From Verrucosispora sioxanthis (GTDB lineage: Bacteria; Actinomycetota; Actinomycetes; Mycobacteriales; Micromonosporaceae), in the NCBI RefSeq assembly GCF_010560025.1, contig NZ_SAIY01000005.1:1-64000 (forward strand): a stretch of DNA of 64,000 nt, in the 5' to 3' direction. The position numbers and the translations under genes were made by a program. Shown piece after piece: positions 9,523-18,607 of the stretch (position 1 is its first letter; every line of letters begins with the position of its first letter). The notes beneath the pieces are model-generated. The model had not been told where the DNA came from and made no database searches. It saw only the letters and a program-made list of their open reading frames with translations.

Positions 9523-9972
9523 TCACCGCGGCCGTTTGTCCTCGACGTGTACGACGTTCAGCTCATGGCCGTCCTGGTCTCGCTTTCCGCGTCCGTACAG
9601 ACCAACGGCCAGATCGCTGATGTCCGAGACCTCGTCGGGCCCCACATAGGTCAGCACGTCGTTGTGGTGGCCGTAGACCACCCATCCGGGACCAGGATCG
9701 AGGGTGACGGTACCGAAGTCTCCAGCAGGTGAGCCGGCGTAGACGGGGCCGTACTCGCGGAGGATGTCGACGGCCTGGGCGGCGAGGTCGGCGCTGGGTC
9801 CGGGGTCTGGGAGTACGACGCACGTGCCGTGGGCGAATACGACCCAGGACTTGCCGTCCCCTCGGATGATTCCACGCCAGGTTCCGGCCAGATCATGCTC
9901 GGACATGGCGATGATCATCCCCGAGTTGACGCACCAACGCCACCCGCCAAGGCGCCCGGCGAGCACCTTCAT
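9523..9972 (-). CDS. Conserved-looking protein of unknown function
   Basis: A 149-residue protein I do not recognise. The start at MKVLAGRLGGW follows CTGGAG with good spacing. It contains SEHDLAGTWRG, a strand-rich centre with SWVVFAHGTCVVL, and GPGWVVYGHHNDVLTYVG. It has no signal peptide or membrane helix. The strand-rich, acidic character would fit a small binding or immunity-type protein, but nothing in the sequence proves this. It lies 53 bases downstream of another unrecognised gene on the same strand, so the two may form an operon. Confidence 0.6.
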   Translation of the reverse strand: MKVLAGRLGGWRWCVNSGMIIAMSEHDLAGTWRGIIRGDGKSWVVFAHGTCVVLPDPGPSADLAAQAVDILREYGPVYAGSPAGDFGTVTLDPGPGWVVYGHHNDVLTYVGPDEVSDISDLAVGLYGRGKRDQDGHELNVVHVEDKRPR

Positions 9973-10025
9973 CAACTCCAGAATGCCGGCTGGTTTGTCG
10001 GCACGAGGACGGCTGGCCTTGCCCG

Positions 10026-11237
10026 CTACTGCGGGGCGGCCTTCTCGGCCTCCTTGAGCACGGCCAGACACAGCCACGAGGCGAACTGCTGGTCGATGAT
10101 CTGGCGAGCCCGCAACGCGCTCAGCACTGCCTGCGGTTGGGTGATCTGCCATACCTTGACGTCGAAGCTGGGCAACCCGTCGTCATTGAAGCGTTCTCGG
10201 GGCAGGAACGGCAGCGCCCGCCAGGCGATACCAGCGTTGCGCAGCTGGTCGACCTGCATGAAGGTGCCCAGGTTGGCCAGCAGGGTAGGCAACGGCACTG
10301 CCCGACCACCGCCGTAGGTGGTACGCAGGTCCCGCAAGGTGCTCAGCTCGTTGCCACTGAGGCTGACATGGCTCCGATCGAACTCGGCCCACCAGAACGC
10401 GTCGTACGCGCCGAGATATCCCTGAAACAGCGCAGCCGTTCCATCGGTGGCTCGCTCCAGAACGAACTCGTGGATGGCGTCGTTCACCACGTTGATCAGA
10501 ACCGGGTTCGGATAGGTGGCCTGGACCAGCTGGGTCAGCTTGGCAGCGCCGTTGGCGCCGTACAGTCCCTTCTCCTCGGCCAACAGCTCCACGTGGCCGC
10601 CGAGGTCCTGGATACGGCCGACGAGGTACTTGGCGGTGGGGCCACAGGCGCCGAAGAAGTTGTCGAACTGGAAGCGGCTGAACGTCATGTTCACCGGGTC
10701 ATACCAGGTCAGCACACTCGCCGGATGCCGGACCACGCGGTAGGCCATCAACTGCTGCGGATATCCGGTGCCCGGCACCCACCCCTGCAACGACGTGGCC
10801 ACGTCACTCCAGTCGCCAAACCGCCAGCGATCGGCCACCGTGTCCGCGGCCAGCGCGGCGAATCCGGGGCTGCCCAGCCACGCCGCACCCTGAACCAGCG
10901 CCTGGTACACCTCGGCCTGCTGCAGGTCGAGCAGGGTGGAGTACTCGACAACCGCCTGACCCCGGCCGATACGCACCGTGCCAGGCTTCTCCGCACCGGA
11001 CGGAGCGACGTAGCTCAGCGCGACTGCGGGGGGCGGCGCGACCGACCCGCCGGCCCACTTCGCTTGCAGCAGCACTGCCAGCGCCTTGGCCAGCGCGTCG
11101 ACGTCGACGAACTTCCACAGCTTCGTCGAGCTGCCGAACAGCAGAGCAGGTATCCCGGCTGACACAGCCCCCACCGCAGCGGCGTGCTGGGGCAGATTCT
11201 TGTCCCGGTAGACGAGCGAGCCGACCTGTACCGTCAC
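10026..11237 (-). CDS. Unrecognised 403-residue protein
   Basis: A long intact reading frame with normal codon bias and a GTG start preceded by GGAGGAGGG. I do not recognise a family. The N-terminus has a hydrophobic stretch (AAVGAVSAGIPALLFG) that is probably not a full membrane helix; the rest looks soluble and rich in aromatic residues (WYDPVNMTFSRFQFDNFFG, AYDAFWWAEFDRS). The two genes here, this one and the following 149-aa gene, sit between an SDR/regulator block and a broken small gene. No catalytic motif is evident. Confidence 0.6.
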   Translation of the reverse strand: MTVQVGSLVYRDKNLPQHAAAVGAVSAGIPALLFGSSTKLWKFVDVDALAKALAVLLQAKWAGGSVAPPPAVALSYVAPSGAEKPGTVRIGRGQAVVEYSTLLDLQQAEVYQALVQGAAWLGSPGFAALAADTVADRWRFGDWSDVATSLQGWVPGTGYPQQLMAYRVVRHPASVLTWYDPVNMTFSRFQFDNFFGACGPTAKYLVGRIQDLGGHVELLAEEKGLYGANGAAKLTQLVQATYPNPVLINVVNDAIHEFVLERATDGTAALFQGYLGAYDAFWWAEFDRSHVSLSGNELSTLRDLRTTYGGGRAVPLPTLLANLGTFMQVDQLRNAGIAWRALPFLPRERFNDDGLPSFDVKVWQITQPQAVLSALRARQIIDQQFASWLCLAVLKEAEKAAPQ

Positions 11238-11341
11238 GTTGTCCCTCCTCCGCGGGCCCTCACAAGAGCCGCCGGGATCACGATGGGCCACAGCGCCGGG
11301 CTGATGCAGTCACCAGAGCGACATAGGGCGGTTCGTCGTCG

Positions 11342-11622
11342 TCAATGCGAGAACGGCTCCAGGCAGCCGAATTCGACAGCCGAGCCGGTGACCTCGATGG
11401 CGTCCGCCGCGATGCCAGGTCGAGCAGCGCTCGCCGGGTGGAGCCCGGCGCGAAGTCCCCCGCCTCGCGAAGCGCCTCGAGCTTGGGCCGGATCCGCTCG
11501 GCGAGTCTCTTTCCGGTGCGCTGGTCCGCTTCGGAGAGTTCGTGTCGCCGCCCGGCTGATCCTTCCCACACGCATCGACGCCCCCGTTCATCCTCGTCCG
11601 AGGATCCGATCGTACGACTAGG
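11342..11622 (-). pseudogene. Small gene broken by one frameshift
   Basis: Two protein-like segments lie in adjacent frames. The first, from about 11622, includes HELSEADQRTGKRLAERI and RPKLEALREAGDFAPGST and reads ...LLDLASR. The second continues as ADAIEVTGSAVEFG and ends CLEPFSH at a TGA. A single missing base in the GGCGG run at about 11404-11412 explains the break: inserting one base gives a smooth ...LASRADAIEV... join. The start is uncertain. I do not recognise the family. Confidence 0.5.
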
Positions 11623-11629
11623 CACACTT

Positions 11630-14058
11630 TCACCCCACGACGTCGACGGGGGGCCGCGCGGCCGGATGGCGTAGTGACCGCCAGGTCGGCAGCGCGCTCG
11701 CCAGCGCCGCCAGCAGCAGGCAGAGGCCCACCACCCCGCCGACCACCGACCACGGCACCACCAGGTCGACCGGTACACCGGCCTGCTCGGCGAGCCCGGC
11801 ACGGATGCTCAGTAGACCGACGAACGCGACAGCGCCTCCGAGCAGCGCGCCGATCAGCACCACCAGGGCGGACTCGGCCGTGACCAGCCAGATGACCTGC
11901 CTGCGGGTCGCGCCGGCCAGCCGGATCAGCCGCAGGTCCGGCACCCGACCGGCAGCGGCCATCAGCAGCGTGTTCGCCACCGCGACGGCTCCGTAGCCGG
12001 CCGAGACAGCGATCAGCAGCAGCGTGGCGAGCCAGACGAGACGATCCTCCGCACGGTCCGCCTCGGCCGCCCATGCGGCAACGTCGAGAATCCGCGCTCC
12101 GGGCGGAGGATCGATCCGCTCCCGGACGTACACCGCGGAGGAGAGTGCCGAGGGGTCGTGCTTCCGCACCACCGACCGGGGCAGCAGCAGGTCGCCCGGG
12201 ATCGAGTCGTCGGTGACGACCGCCACCACGCGCAGCGACACCAGCTCCCCGTCGGCGAAGATCAGCGCGAACGGATCGGTCGGCTGCCGGTTCGCCGTAG
12301 CGGTGAGCACCACCGTGTCGTCGCCGCTGAGGTCGCCGAGGGAACCGGCGACGACGGTGAGCGCGCGGTTCGCGGCGGCGAAGCCCGCCGGGTCCACGCC
12401 GAGTGCGGTCAGTGGCCGGTTCTCCGGCGGCGTGCTCGGGTCGCTCACGAAGACCGTCGTCGGTAGCAGGGCGGTCCCCCCGGTCGCCGTGACGGCCTGG
12501 TCCGACAGGCCGGGTGTGCGGTCGGGCACGACGATCCAACCGGCGTTCACGTCGCCGGCCCGACCCGCCGCGTAGGCGGCCGTGGTGGTGCGCACCATGC
12601 CGGAGACCAGCACCGCGAACGCCACCGTGAGCAGCACCGGGGCGGCGATCGAGGCGGTTCGTCGGGTCGCGGTCAACGCCCCGGCCCGGATCAGCATGCC
12701 GATCGCACCGCCTCGTCGACGCACCGGCACACGCAGCATCCGCACCACCGGGCCGACGACCGCCGGGGCGAGCACCGCGGCGCCAGCCACCAGGGCCATC
12801 ACCGCGTAGAGGGCGAACGTGGCGGCGCTGCGGGCGTCGTCGGAGGTCGCGGTACCGAGGCTGAGGGCGGCCCCCACCGCGACGAGCAGTGCCCCGGTGG
12901 CGACCGTAGCCGTCCGATCGGCCGCTGCTCCACGGCCGCCGCACGCAGCGCCTCCAGCGGGCGAACGCGTGCCGCGCGGCGCGACGCCGACCAGACGGCC
13001 AGCAGCGCGATCACCGGCCCGGCGGCGAGCGACACCGCGACCGGCCAGGGCTCGTAGCGGACCCGGAAGGTCGCCGGCTGGAATCCGGCGTCGACAAGCA
13101 GTCGATCCAGCACCGGAGCGAGCCCCGCGCCGACCAGCAGCCCGGCGAGGCCGGCCGTGACACCGACGACGAGCGCCTCGACGTACACCATGCGGCGGAC
13201 CTGACGACCTGTGGCGCCGACGGCGCGTAACAGACCCAGCTCACGGCGGCGTTGCGCGACCGTGAAGGCGAAGGCGGAGGCGACCACGAAGACCGTGACG
13301 AAGCCGGCGAGAGCCGCCGTGGCGGTGAGCACCTGCATGCCGATCCAGCGGGTGCGGGCGTCGCCCCGAGGTTCCAACGCGCCGCGTCCGTCGGCGGTCA
13401 GCGCCCGGCCGTCGCCGCCGACGACACCGCGAGCCGCCGCGGCGACGTCCTCGGCATCGGCGTCCGGCGCGATGAGCAGACCGATGGCCCGGACACCGGG
13501 CGCGAGTGCGGCGGCGACCTCGTCCGCGACGTAGACGCCGGGCGCATCGACCAGACCGGTGACGGTGTACGACTGGGGCCCTGCCGCCGTGAGCAGGGTG
13601 ACCGGCCCGCCGGGAGGCAGCCCGAGCGCACGGTCGACGACCACCTCGCCGGCCTGCCGGGGTGGCTGCCCGGCGGTGAGACGGAACCCGCCCAGCCGGG
13701 TGCTGGACCAGCCGTGCCCCTGGTGGGCGTCCTCGCGCTGGCCATCGGTGGGAGGGGGCCGGCCGTCGACAAGCGCCTGGGCGTAGAAGGTCCGGTCCGG
13801 CACCACGGCCGTGACACCCGGCACCTCGGTCAGCCTGCTGGTGAGTTCCGCTGCCCTGGCGGCCGACCAGGGCCGGGTCGGCGCGAACGAGTCAGCCGGC
13901 GCACCGGCCTCGGGGCTCTGAACGACGACTGCCGCGTATGCCAGCCGGTCGGGCACCCGCGGGCGTCCGGAGGCGAGCAGCAGGGTGGCCGCCGCGACAA
14001 GTGCCACACCGACGGCGACGAGCACGAACGCGCTCACCGACCGTCGGACACTCAGCAC
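11630..14058 (-). pseudogene. FtsX-type ABC transporter permease, frameshifted
   Basis: A two-block FtsX permease of about 810 residues. The first half starts at a GTG that overlaps the end of the ATPase gene and has an N-terminal helix, a long extracytoplasmic domain and the RRRELGLLRAVGATGRQVRRM motif. The second half continues in another frame with further helices and a second FtsX block (LRLIRLAGATRRQVIWL). The join is at about 12915: one frame reads to EQRPIGR and the other picks up as TATVATGALLVAVGAALSL. Apart from this one slip the gene is complete, so it could equally be a sequencing indel. Its partners are the upstream ATPase and the divergent two-component system. A role in export of, or resistance to, a peptide or other envelope-active compound is inferred from this layout. 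Confidence 0.85.
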
Positions 14059-14816
14059 GACCGCTCCACGGTGGTTCCCGCCGGAGCCGTCTCCTGCTCG
14101 GCGATCCGCGCGGCGACGACCGCGGCGGTGATCCCGCCGGTCATGTCGTCGACGATGCGGCCATCGGCGAGCAGCAGGACCCGATCGGCGTACGCGGCGG
14201 CGATCGGATCGTGGGTCACCATCACCACGGTCTGCCGGTGGTCGTCAACGAGTGCGCGCAGCAGCCGCAGGATCTGCCGGGACGCCGCGCTGTCCAGTGC
14301 CCCGGTCGGTTCGTCGGCGAAGACCACCGCCGGACGGGTGATCAACGCCCGGGCCACGGCGACGCGTTGCTGCTCGCCGCCGGACAGTTCGCTCGGCCGG
14401 TGCCCGGCCCGACCGGCCAGTCCGACGGCGGCGAGCGCGGCAGTGACGTCCCGGGCCGGCGGACGGCGCCCGGCCAGGCGCAACGGCAACTCGACGTTCT
14501 GCGCCGCGGTCAGCGTCGATACCAGGTTGAACGCCTGGAACACGAAGCCGATCCGCTCGCGGCGCAGCCGAGTCACCTCGTCCTCGCCCAGGTCGTCGAG
14601 GCGTCTGCCGTCGATGACGACGGTCCCCTCGGCGGGCCTGTCCAACCCGGCCGCGCAGTGCAGCAGGGTGGACTTGCCCGAGCCCGACGGGCCCATCACC
14701 GCGGTGAACGTGCCGCTGGCGAAGCTGGTCGTCACGTCGTCGAGCGCCGTCACCCGGCGCGCCCCGGTGCCGTACACGGCGCGTAACCCGGTCAGGGTCA
14801 CCGTCTGTGTGGTCAT
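14052..14816 (-). CDS. ABC transporter ATP-binding protein (MacB/LolD type)
   Basis: A 254-residue ATPase with Walker A GPSGSGKS, Q-loop VFQAFNL, signature LSGGEQQRVA, Walker B VVFADEP and switch histidine in MVTHD. It is the motor for the FtsX-type permease encoded immediately downstream. The permease GTG lies inside the last codons of this gene, so translation is probably coupled. Expression is likely controlled by the divergent histidine kinase/response regulator pair, the usual arrangement of actinobacterial peptide-sensing exporters. Confidence 0.93.
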   Translation of the reverse strand: MTTQTVTLTGLRAVYGTGARRVTALDDVTTSFASGTFTAVMGPSGSGKSTLLHCAAGLDRPAEGTVVIDGRRLDDLGEDEVTRLRRERIGFVFQAFNLVSTLTAAQNVELPLRLAGRRPPARDVTAALAAVGLAGRAGHRPSELSGGEQQRVAVARALITRPAVVFADEPTGALDSAASRQILRLLRALVDDHRQTVVMVTHDPIAAAYADRVLLLADGRIVDDMTGGITAAVVAARIAEQETAPAGTTVERSC

Positions 14817-14859
14817 GACCGCCAGGGTGCCGGCTCCGGCGGGTGCCGGGCGTCGTGCC

Positions 14860-14893
14860 GGAGCGGACACTTTCCGGTCCGCTCCGGAGCGGA
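14860..14893. promoter_or_regulatory. Cluster of GGAGCGGA half-sites between ABC exporter and two-component genes
   Basis: Three copies of the octamer GGAGCGGA alternate in orientation: plus at 14860-14867, minus at 14878-14885 and plus at 14886-14893. They form a 9+8+9 inverted repeat (GGAGCGGAC / GTCCGCTCC) and an abutting perfect 16-bp palindrome (TCCGCTCCGGAGCGGA). The cluster starts 44 bases upstream of the ATPase start and ends 93 bases before the kinase start. The obvious candidate ligand is the NarL-type response regulator encoded nearby. Confidence 0.65.
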
Positions 14894-14985
14894 TCCGGGA
14901 TCCTGGAACGCACCAGACGTCCTGCCTGAGGATGACCACCCGCGGGTGGACGCGCCCGGTCCGGGTGGCCGATACGCTCGGGCAG

Positions 14986-16143
14986 GTGACCGCCTTCCTG
15001 CTGACCCGGCGGCTCCGGCCGGCGGAACTGGCCACCGTGGACGTCGTACTCGCCGTGGCGGTCGGCGGGTTGCTCGGCCCGTACGCGGCGTTGGAATCGC
15101 CGCTGCGGGGTGGAGTGCACGAACCGCTGTGGGTGTCGGTGCTCGTCGGGATGGCCCTCGGGCTGCCGCTGGGCGTCCGGCGACAGTGGCCGATCACGGT
15201 CGCCGTCGTGATCAGCTGTGTCGCCGCCGTCGCCCTGATCAGCGGCGTGGTTCCCAACTACGCCGCCGCCGCGCCCGGGCTCGCCGTCGGTCTGTCCGTC
15301 TACACGGTGGCCGTGTCGACGAGCCCGCACCGGTCGGTGCTCTGCGCCGCCGGTTGTCTCGCTCTGGTGAGCATCGCCCTGATGTTCACCGAGAGTGATC
15401 TCTGGTCGCGGACCGGCGCGGTCGGCTACGCCGCCGTCATGATCGTGCCGGCTGGGATGATCGGCTGGCTGGTCCGGGAGCGTCGTGCCGTCGCCGTCCG
15501 TCAGGGCGAGCACCTGGTCCGTCAGGCTGCGGCCGAGGAGCGGTTACGGGTGGCCAGGGAACTGCACGACGTGGTCGCGCACACGCTCAGCCTCATCGTG
15601 GTGAAGGCGGCCGTCGCCAACCACGTCGCCGAGGCCGACCCTCGCGAGGCGGGAGCCGCCCTGCGGGTGATCGAGGAGACCGGTCGCAACGCGTTGACCG
15701 ACGTCCGCCGGGTGCTCGGTGTCCTGCGCGAGGACACCCCGTACGCCCCGCAACCCGGACTGGACGAGTTGCCCGCGCTCGCCCGGCAGGCCGCGATCGG
15801 CGGTGTCGACGTACGTCTCGACGTGCGACGGGACGAATCGGCCGAAGCGGTGCCGGAGTCGGTGGGTCTGGCGGTGTACCGGATCGTGCAGGAGGCGGTG
15901 ACGAACGTGGTGAAGCACGCGGCGCCGGCCACCTGCCGGGTGACGGTGATCGTCGCCCCTGGCGAGGTCAGGGTCGAGGTGACCGATGACGGCCGCCGGC
16001 CGGTCTCGACGGTCGGTGAGGGGCACGGGATCATCGGTATGCGGGAACGGGTGGCGCTGCACGGCGGCGAGTTCCACGCCGGCCCACGCTCCGGCGGCGG
16101 CTTCGTGGTGACGGCCGGCCTGCCCTACCGGGTGAACGCGTGA
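14986..16143 (+). CDS. Sensor histidine kinase (HisKA_3 type)
   Basis: A 385-residue membrane kinase. Five or so hydrophobic helices fill residues 20-160, followed by the dimerisation/phosphoacceptor motif RELHDVVAHTLS (His at about 194) and an ATP-binding domain with QEAVTNVVKHA, VTDDG and GHGIIGM. The GTG start at the VTAFLL sequence is preferred: the TACGCT hexamer ending 9 bases before it fits a leaderless -10 element. An in-frame ATG at 14932 is possible. The stop overlaps the response regulator start. It probably senses a compound handled by the divergent ABC exporter. Confidence 0.9.
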   Translation: MTAFLLTRRLRPAELATVDVVLAVAVGGLLGPYAALESPLRGGVHEPLWVSVLVGMALGLPLGVRRQWPITVAVVISCVAAVALISGVVPNYAAAAPGLAVGLSVYTVAVSTSPHRSVLCAAGCLALVSIALMFTESDLWSRTGAVGYAAVMIVPAGMIGWLVRERRAVAVRQGEHLVRQAAAEERLRVARELHDVVAHTLSLIVVKAAVANHVAEADPREAGAALRVIEETGRNALTDVRRVLGVLREDTPYAPQPGLDELPALARQAAIGGVDVRLDVRRDESAEAVPESVGLAVYRIVQEAVTNVVKHAAPATCRVTVIVAPGEVRVEVTDDGRRPVSTVGEGHGIIGMRERVALHGGEFHAGPRSGGGFVVTAGLPYRVNA

Positions 16144-16808
16144 TCCGGGTGCTGATCGCCGACGACCAGGCGCTGCTGCGTGGCAGTTTTCGGCTGTTGG
16201 TCGATTCGACCCCGGACCTCGTCACCGTCGCTGAGGCGGGCACCGGTGCGGCGGCCGTGGCGCTGTCGGCCGAGTACCGGCCGGACGTGGTGCTGATGGA
16301 CGTGCGGATGCCGGAGATGGACGGCATCGAGGCGACCCGACGGATCTGCGGCGACCCGACGGGCACCGGCACCCGGGTCATCATCCTCACGACCTTCGAC
16401 CTGGACGAGTACGTCTACGGGGCACTGCGCGCCGGAGCCAGCGGGTTCCTGCTCAAGGACACCCCGCCGGCGGATCTGCTGGCCGGCATCCGGGTGGTGG
16501 CCGCCGGGGAGGGACTGCTCGCGCCGACGGTGACCCGGCGGCTGATCGACGAGTTCGCGCGTCGACCCGAGCCGGCCCGGCCGCTGCCGCGACGGCTGGA
16601 GGCGGTGACCGAGCGGGAACGGGAGGTGCTCACGCTCATCGCCCGTGGCCTGTCCAACGCGGAACTGGCCGCGTACCTCAATCTCAGCCCGACCACCGTC
16701 AAGACGCACGTCGGACGGTTGTTGACCAAGCTGGCGGTACGTGATCGGGCGCAACTGGTCATCGTCGCCTACGAAACGGGCCTGGTGCAGCCGAGCAACC
16801 CACGTTGA
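16140..16808 (+). CDS. NarL/LuxR-family response regulator
   Basis: A 222-residue regulator: receiver domain with phosphoacceptor Asp at about residue 54 (VVLMDVRMPEMDG) and conserved Lys in FLLKDTPP, then a LuxR helix-turn-helix at about 155-210 (TEREREVLTLIARGLSNAEL, ending TVKTHVGRLLTKL). The GTG start lies within the last codons of the kinase gene (GTGA overlap). The octamer cluster between the kinase and the ABC genes is its likely binding site. Confidence 0.93.
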   Translation: MIRVLIADDQALLRGSFRLLVDSTPDLVTVAEAGTGAAAVALSAEYRPDVVLMDVRMPEMDGIEATRRICGDPTGTGTRVIILTTFDLDEYVYGALRAGASGFLLKDTPPADLLAGIRVVAAGEGLLAPTVTRRLIDEFARRPEPARPLPRRLEAVTEREREVLTLIARGLSNAELAAYLNLSPTTVKTHVGRLLTKLAVRDRAQLVIVAYETGLVQPSNPR

Positions 16809-16813
16809 GACGA

Positions 16814-16833
16814 TTTCCGGAATGTTTCCGGAA
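16814..16833. promoter_or_regulatory. Tandem TTTCCGGAA repeat upstream of the xylanase promoter
   Basis: TTTCCGGAA occurs twice with a two-base gap, ending four bases before a consensus -35 hexamer. Each copy contains the palindrome TTCCGGAA. The position suits an operator for carbon-source control of the xylanase gene. It does not match the CebR operator (TGGGAGCGCTCCCA). Confidence 0.6.
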
Positions 16834-16837
16834 GTTG

Positions 16838-16867
16838 TTGACATCGCGGCCGGCCGATATCGAGACT
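16838..16867 (+). promoter_or_regulatory. Probable sigma-70 promoter of the xylanase gene
   Basis: A perfect TTGACA -35 element is followed after 18 bases by GAGACT, which keeps the key A and T of a -10 box. It lies about 58 bases upstream of the xylanase start and immediately downstream of the tandem repeat. Confidence 0.55.
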
Positions 16868-16924
16868 GACCGTCCGGGACATGCATCCGCGTCGATAGAT
16901 GACGTCCGGCACCAAGGAGGACCC

Positions 16925-18442
16925 GTGCACAGCGACCTGCGGCACCGTAGAAAGGTTGCTCGAACAGCTTTGCCGGCGGCGGTGTTGTTGCTGATGGGCA
17001 GCGCTGTGGTGGTTCAGTCCAGCGCCCCCGCCGCGGCCGCCGAGACCACGCTGCGGGCCGCAGCCGCCAAGGCCGGGCTGTTCTTCGGCGTCGCCGCCTC
17101 ACCCAACCGGCTCTACCCGATCGTCGGGCAGGAGTTCAGCCAACTGACGCCCGAGAACGACATGAAGCCGGACAGGATCGCCACCTCCAGCGGCGGGTTG
17201 CAGAACACCAGCGGCGCGGACACCTTGGTCAACCATGCCCAGAGCAACAACATGCTGGTCCGCGGCCACACGCTGGTCTGGCACTCGCAGGCCGGCGCGT
17301 TGCAGGGTGCCAGCCAGGCGACGCTGAACACCTTCATCGGCAACGCCATCAACCGCTGGGGCAGCAGGATCGCCTACTGGGACGTCGTCAACGAGGCGTT
17401 GGAGGACAACAACACCGGCCGGCGGCGCAACCAGTGGCCACACACCATGAACCGGGACGCCAACGGCGACGGTGACTTCTTCGACGCCGGCGACACCGAC
17501 GTCATGCGGGACTCGTTCATCCGGGCCAAGCAGGTCGTGCAGGCCGGTGGGCTGACCACCAAGCTCTGCATCAACGACTACGACGTCGACGGCCTGACGG
17601 TCCAGGGCGGCACCCCGAACCGCAAGGCCAACGCGCTCTACGACATCGTCCGCAACTACCGGCAGTACATCGACTGCGTCGGGTTCCAGGCGCACTTCAA
17701 CGACAACCCGAACAGCATCATCACCGACGACCTGCAGGCCAACATCCAGCGCTTCGCCGACCTCGGCGTCGAGGTGCACATCACCGAGCTGGACATCGAC
17801 GACGACCTGAGCAACAACGACATCGGAGCGGGCCAGGCGGAGAACTACCGCAAGGTCGTCCGGGCCTGCCTGAACGTCGCACAGTGCACCGGCATCACCG
17901 TCTGGGGCATCTCCGACAGCGAGTCGTGGCGCTCTTCGGAGCGGGGCCTGCTGTTCACCGGCGGCAACGGCAGCTACCAGAAGAAGGCCGCCTACCACGC
18001 GGTTCTCGACGAGCTGAACAAGGGCCGCAACCCCACCACGCCGCCGACCACACCGCCGGTGACGCCGTCCGTCCCGCCGACCACGCCGCCGGTCGATCCG
18101 ACCACGCCACCGCCGCCGACCACCCCACCCCCGCCGACCACGCCGCCGGCCACCGGGTGCTCCGCGACGGTGTCGCTGAACTCTTGGACCGGTGGCTTCG
18201 TCGCCACCGTGCGGGTCACCGCCGGTACCGCGCCGATCAGCGGTTGGAGCGTCCAACTCACCCTGCCCTCCGGGGCCACCGTCACCAACGCCTGGAACGC
18301 CAACCGCTCCGGCAGCAGCGGCACCGTGCAGTTCAGCAACGTCAGCTACAACGGCTCGGTGAACGCCGGCCAGTCCACCGAGTTCGGCTTCCAGGGCGTC
18401 GGGACCGCCACCGGCCTGACCCCGGTGTGCAGCGCCGGCTGA
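16925..18442 (+). CDS. Secreted endo-1,4-beta-xylanase, GH10 with C-terminal CBM2
   Basis: Extracellular xylan-degrading enzyme of about 505 residues. A twin-charged N-terminus (RHRRK) and hydrophobic core with an APAAAA cleavage region form a signal peptide of about 39 residues. The GH10 barrel spans about 45-355, with the acid/base Glu at about 157 in WDVVNEALED and the nucleophile Glu at about 288 in HITELDID. A Pro/Thr linker (about 365-407) leads to a family 2 carbohydrate-binding module with paired cysteines and conserved Trp residues. The GTG start follows AAGGAGG. The gene has its own promoter and a strong hairpin after the stop, so it is monocistronic. Confidence 0.95.
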   Translation: MHSDLRHRRKVARTALPAAVLLLMGSAVVVQSSAPAAAAETTLRAAAAKAGLFFGVAASPNRLYPIVGQEFSQLTPENDMKPDRIATSSGGLQNTSGADTLVNHAQSNNMLVRGHTLVWHSQAGALQGASQATLNTFIGNAINRWGSRIAYWDVVNEALEDNNTGRRRNQWPHTMNRDANGDGDFFDAGDTDVMRDSFIRAKQVVQAGGLTTKLCINDYDVDGLTVQGGTPNRKANALYDIVRNYRQYIDCVGFQAHFNDNPNSIITDDLQANIQRFADLGVEVHITELDIDDDLSNNDIGAGQAENYRKVVRACLNVAQCTGITVWGISDSESWRSSERGLLFTGGNGSYQKKAAYHAVLDELNKGRNPTTPPTTPPVTPSVPPTTPPVDPTTPPPPTTPPPPTTPPATGCSATVSLNSWTGGFVATVRVTAGTAPISGWSVQLTLPSGATVTNAWNANRSGSSGTVQFSNVSYNGSVNAGQSTEFGFQGVGTATGLTPVCSAG

Positions 18443-18448
18443 GCACCA

Positions 18449-18488
18449 CCTGTGCTGGACGGCCGGCGCGCCGGCCGTCCAGCACAGG
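18449..18488. terminator. Perfect 40-bp palindrome after the xylanase gene
   Basis: Twenty-base arms (CCTGTGCTGG...GGCGCGCC...CCAGCACAGG) with no spacer begin seven bases after the stop codon. The RNA would fold into a very stable hairpin. No T-run follows. Confidence 0.8.
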
Positions 18489-18607
18489 CAACGCGGTGGT
18501 GACACTCCGTTGCTGGCGCGGCCGGGCCGTTGCGTCCGATCTGCCGGCGTTTGCGGCGCCACGCCGAGGGAACCCGACGAAGGTATCCCCGGAACAGGAG
18601 GACCATC

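Noticed and set aside
13252-14985. Long plus-strand frame continuous with the histidine kinase
   Set aside because: It lies antisense to the FtsX permease and ATPase genes, whose motifs are clear; only the part from 14986 is real.
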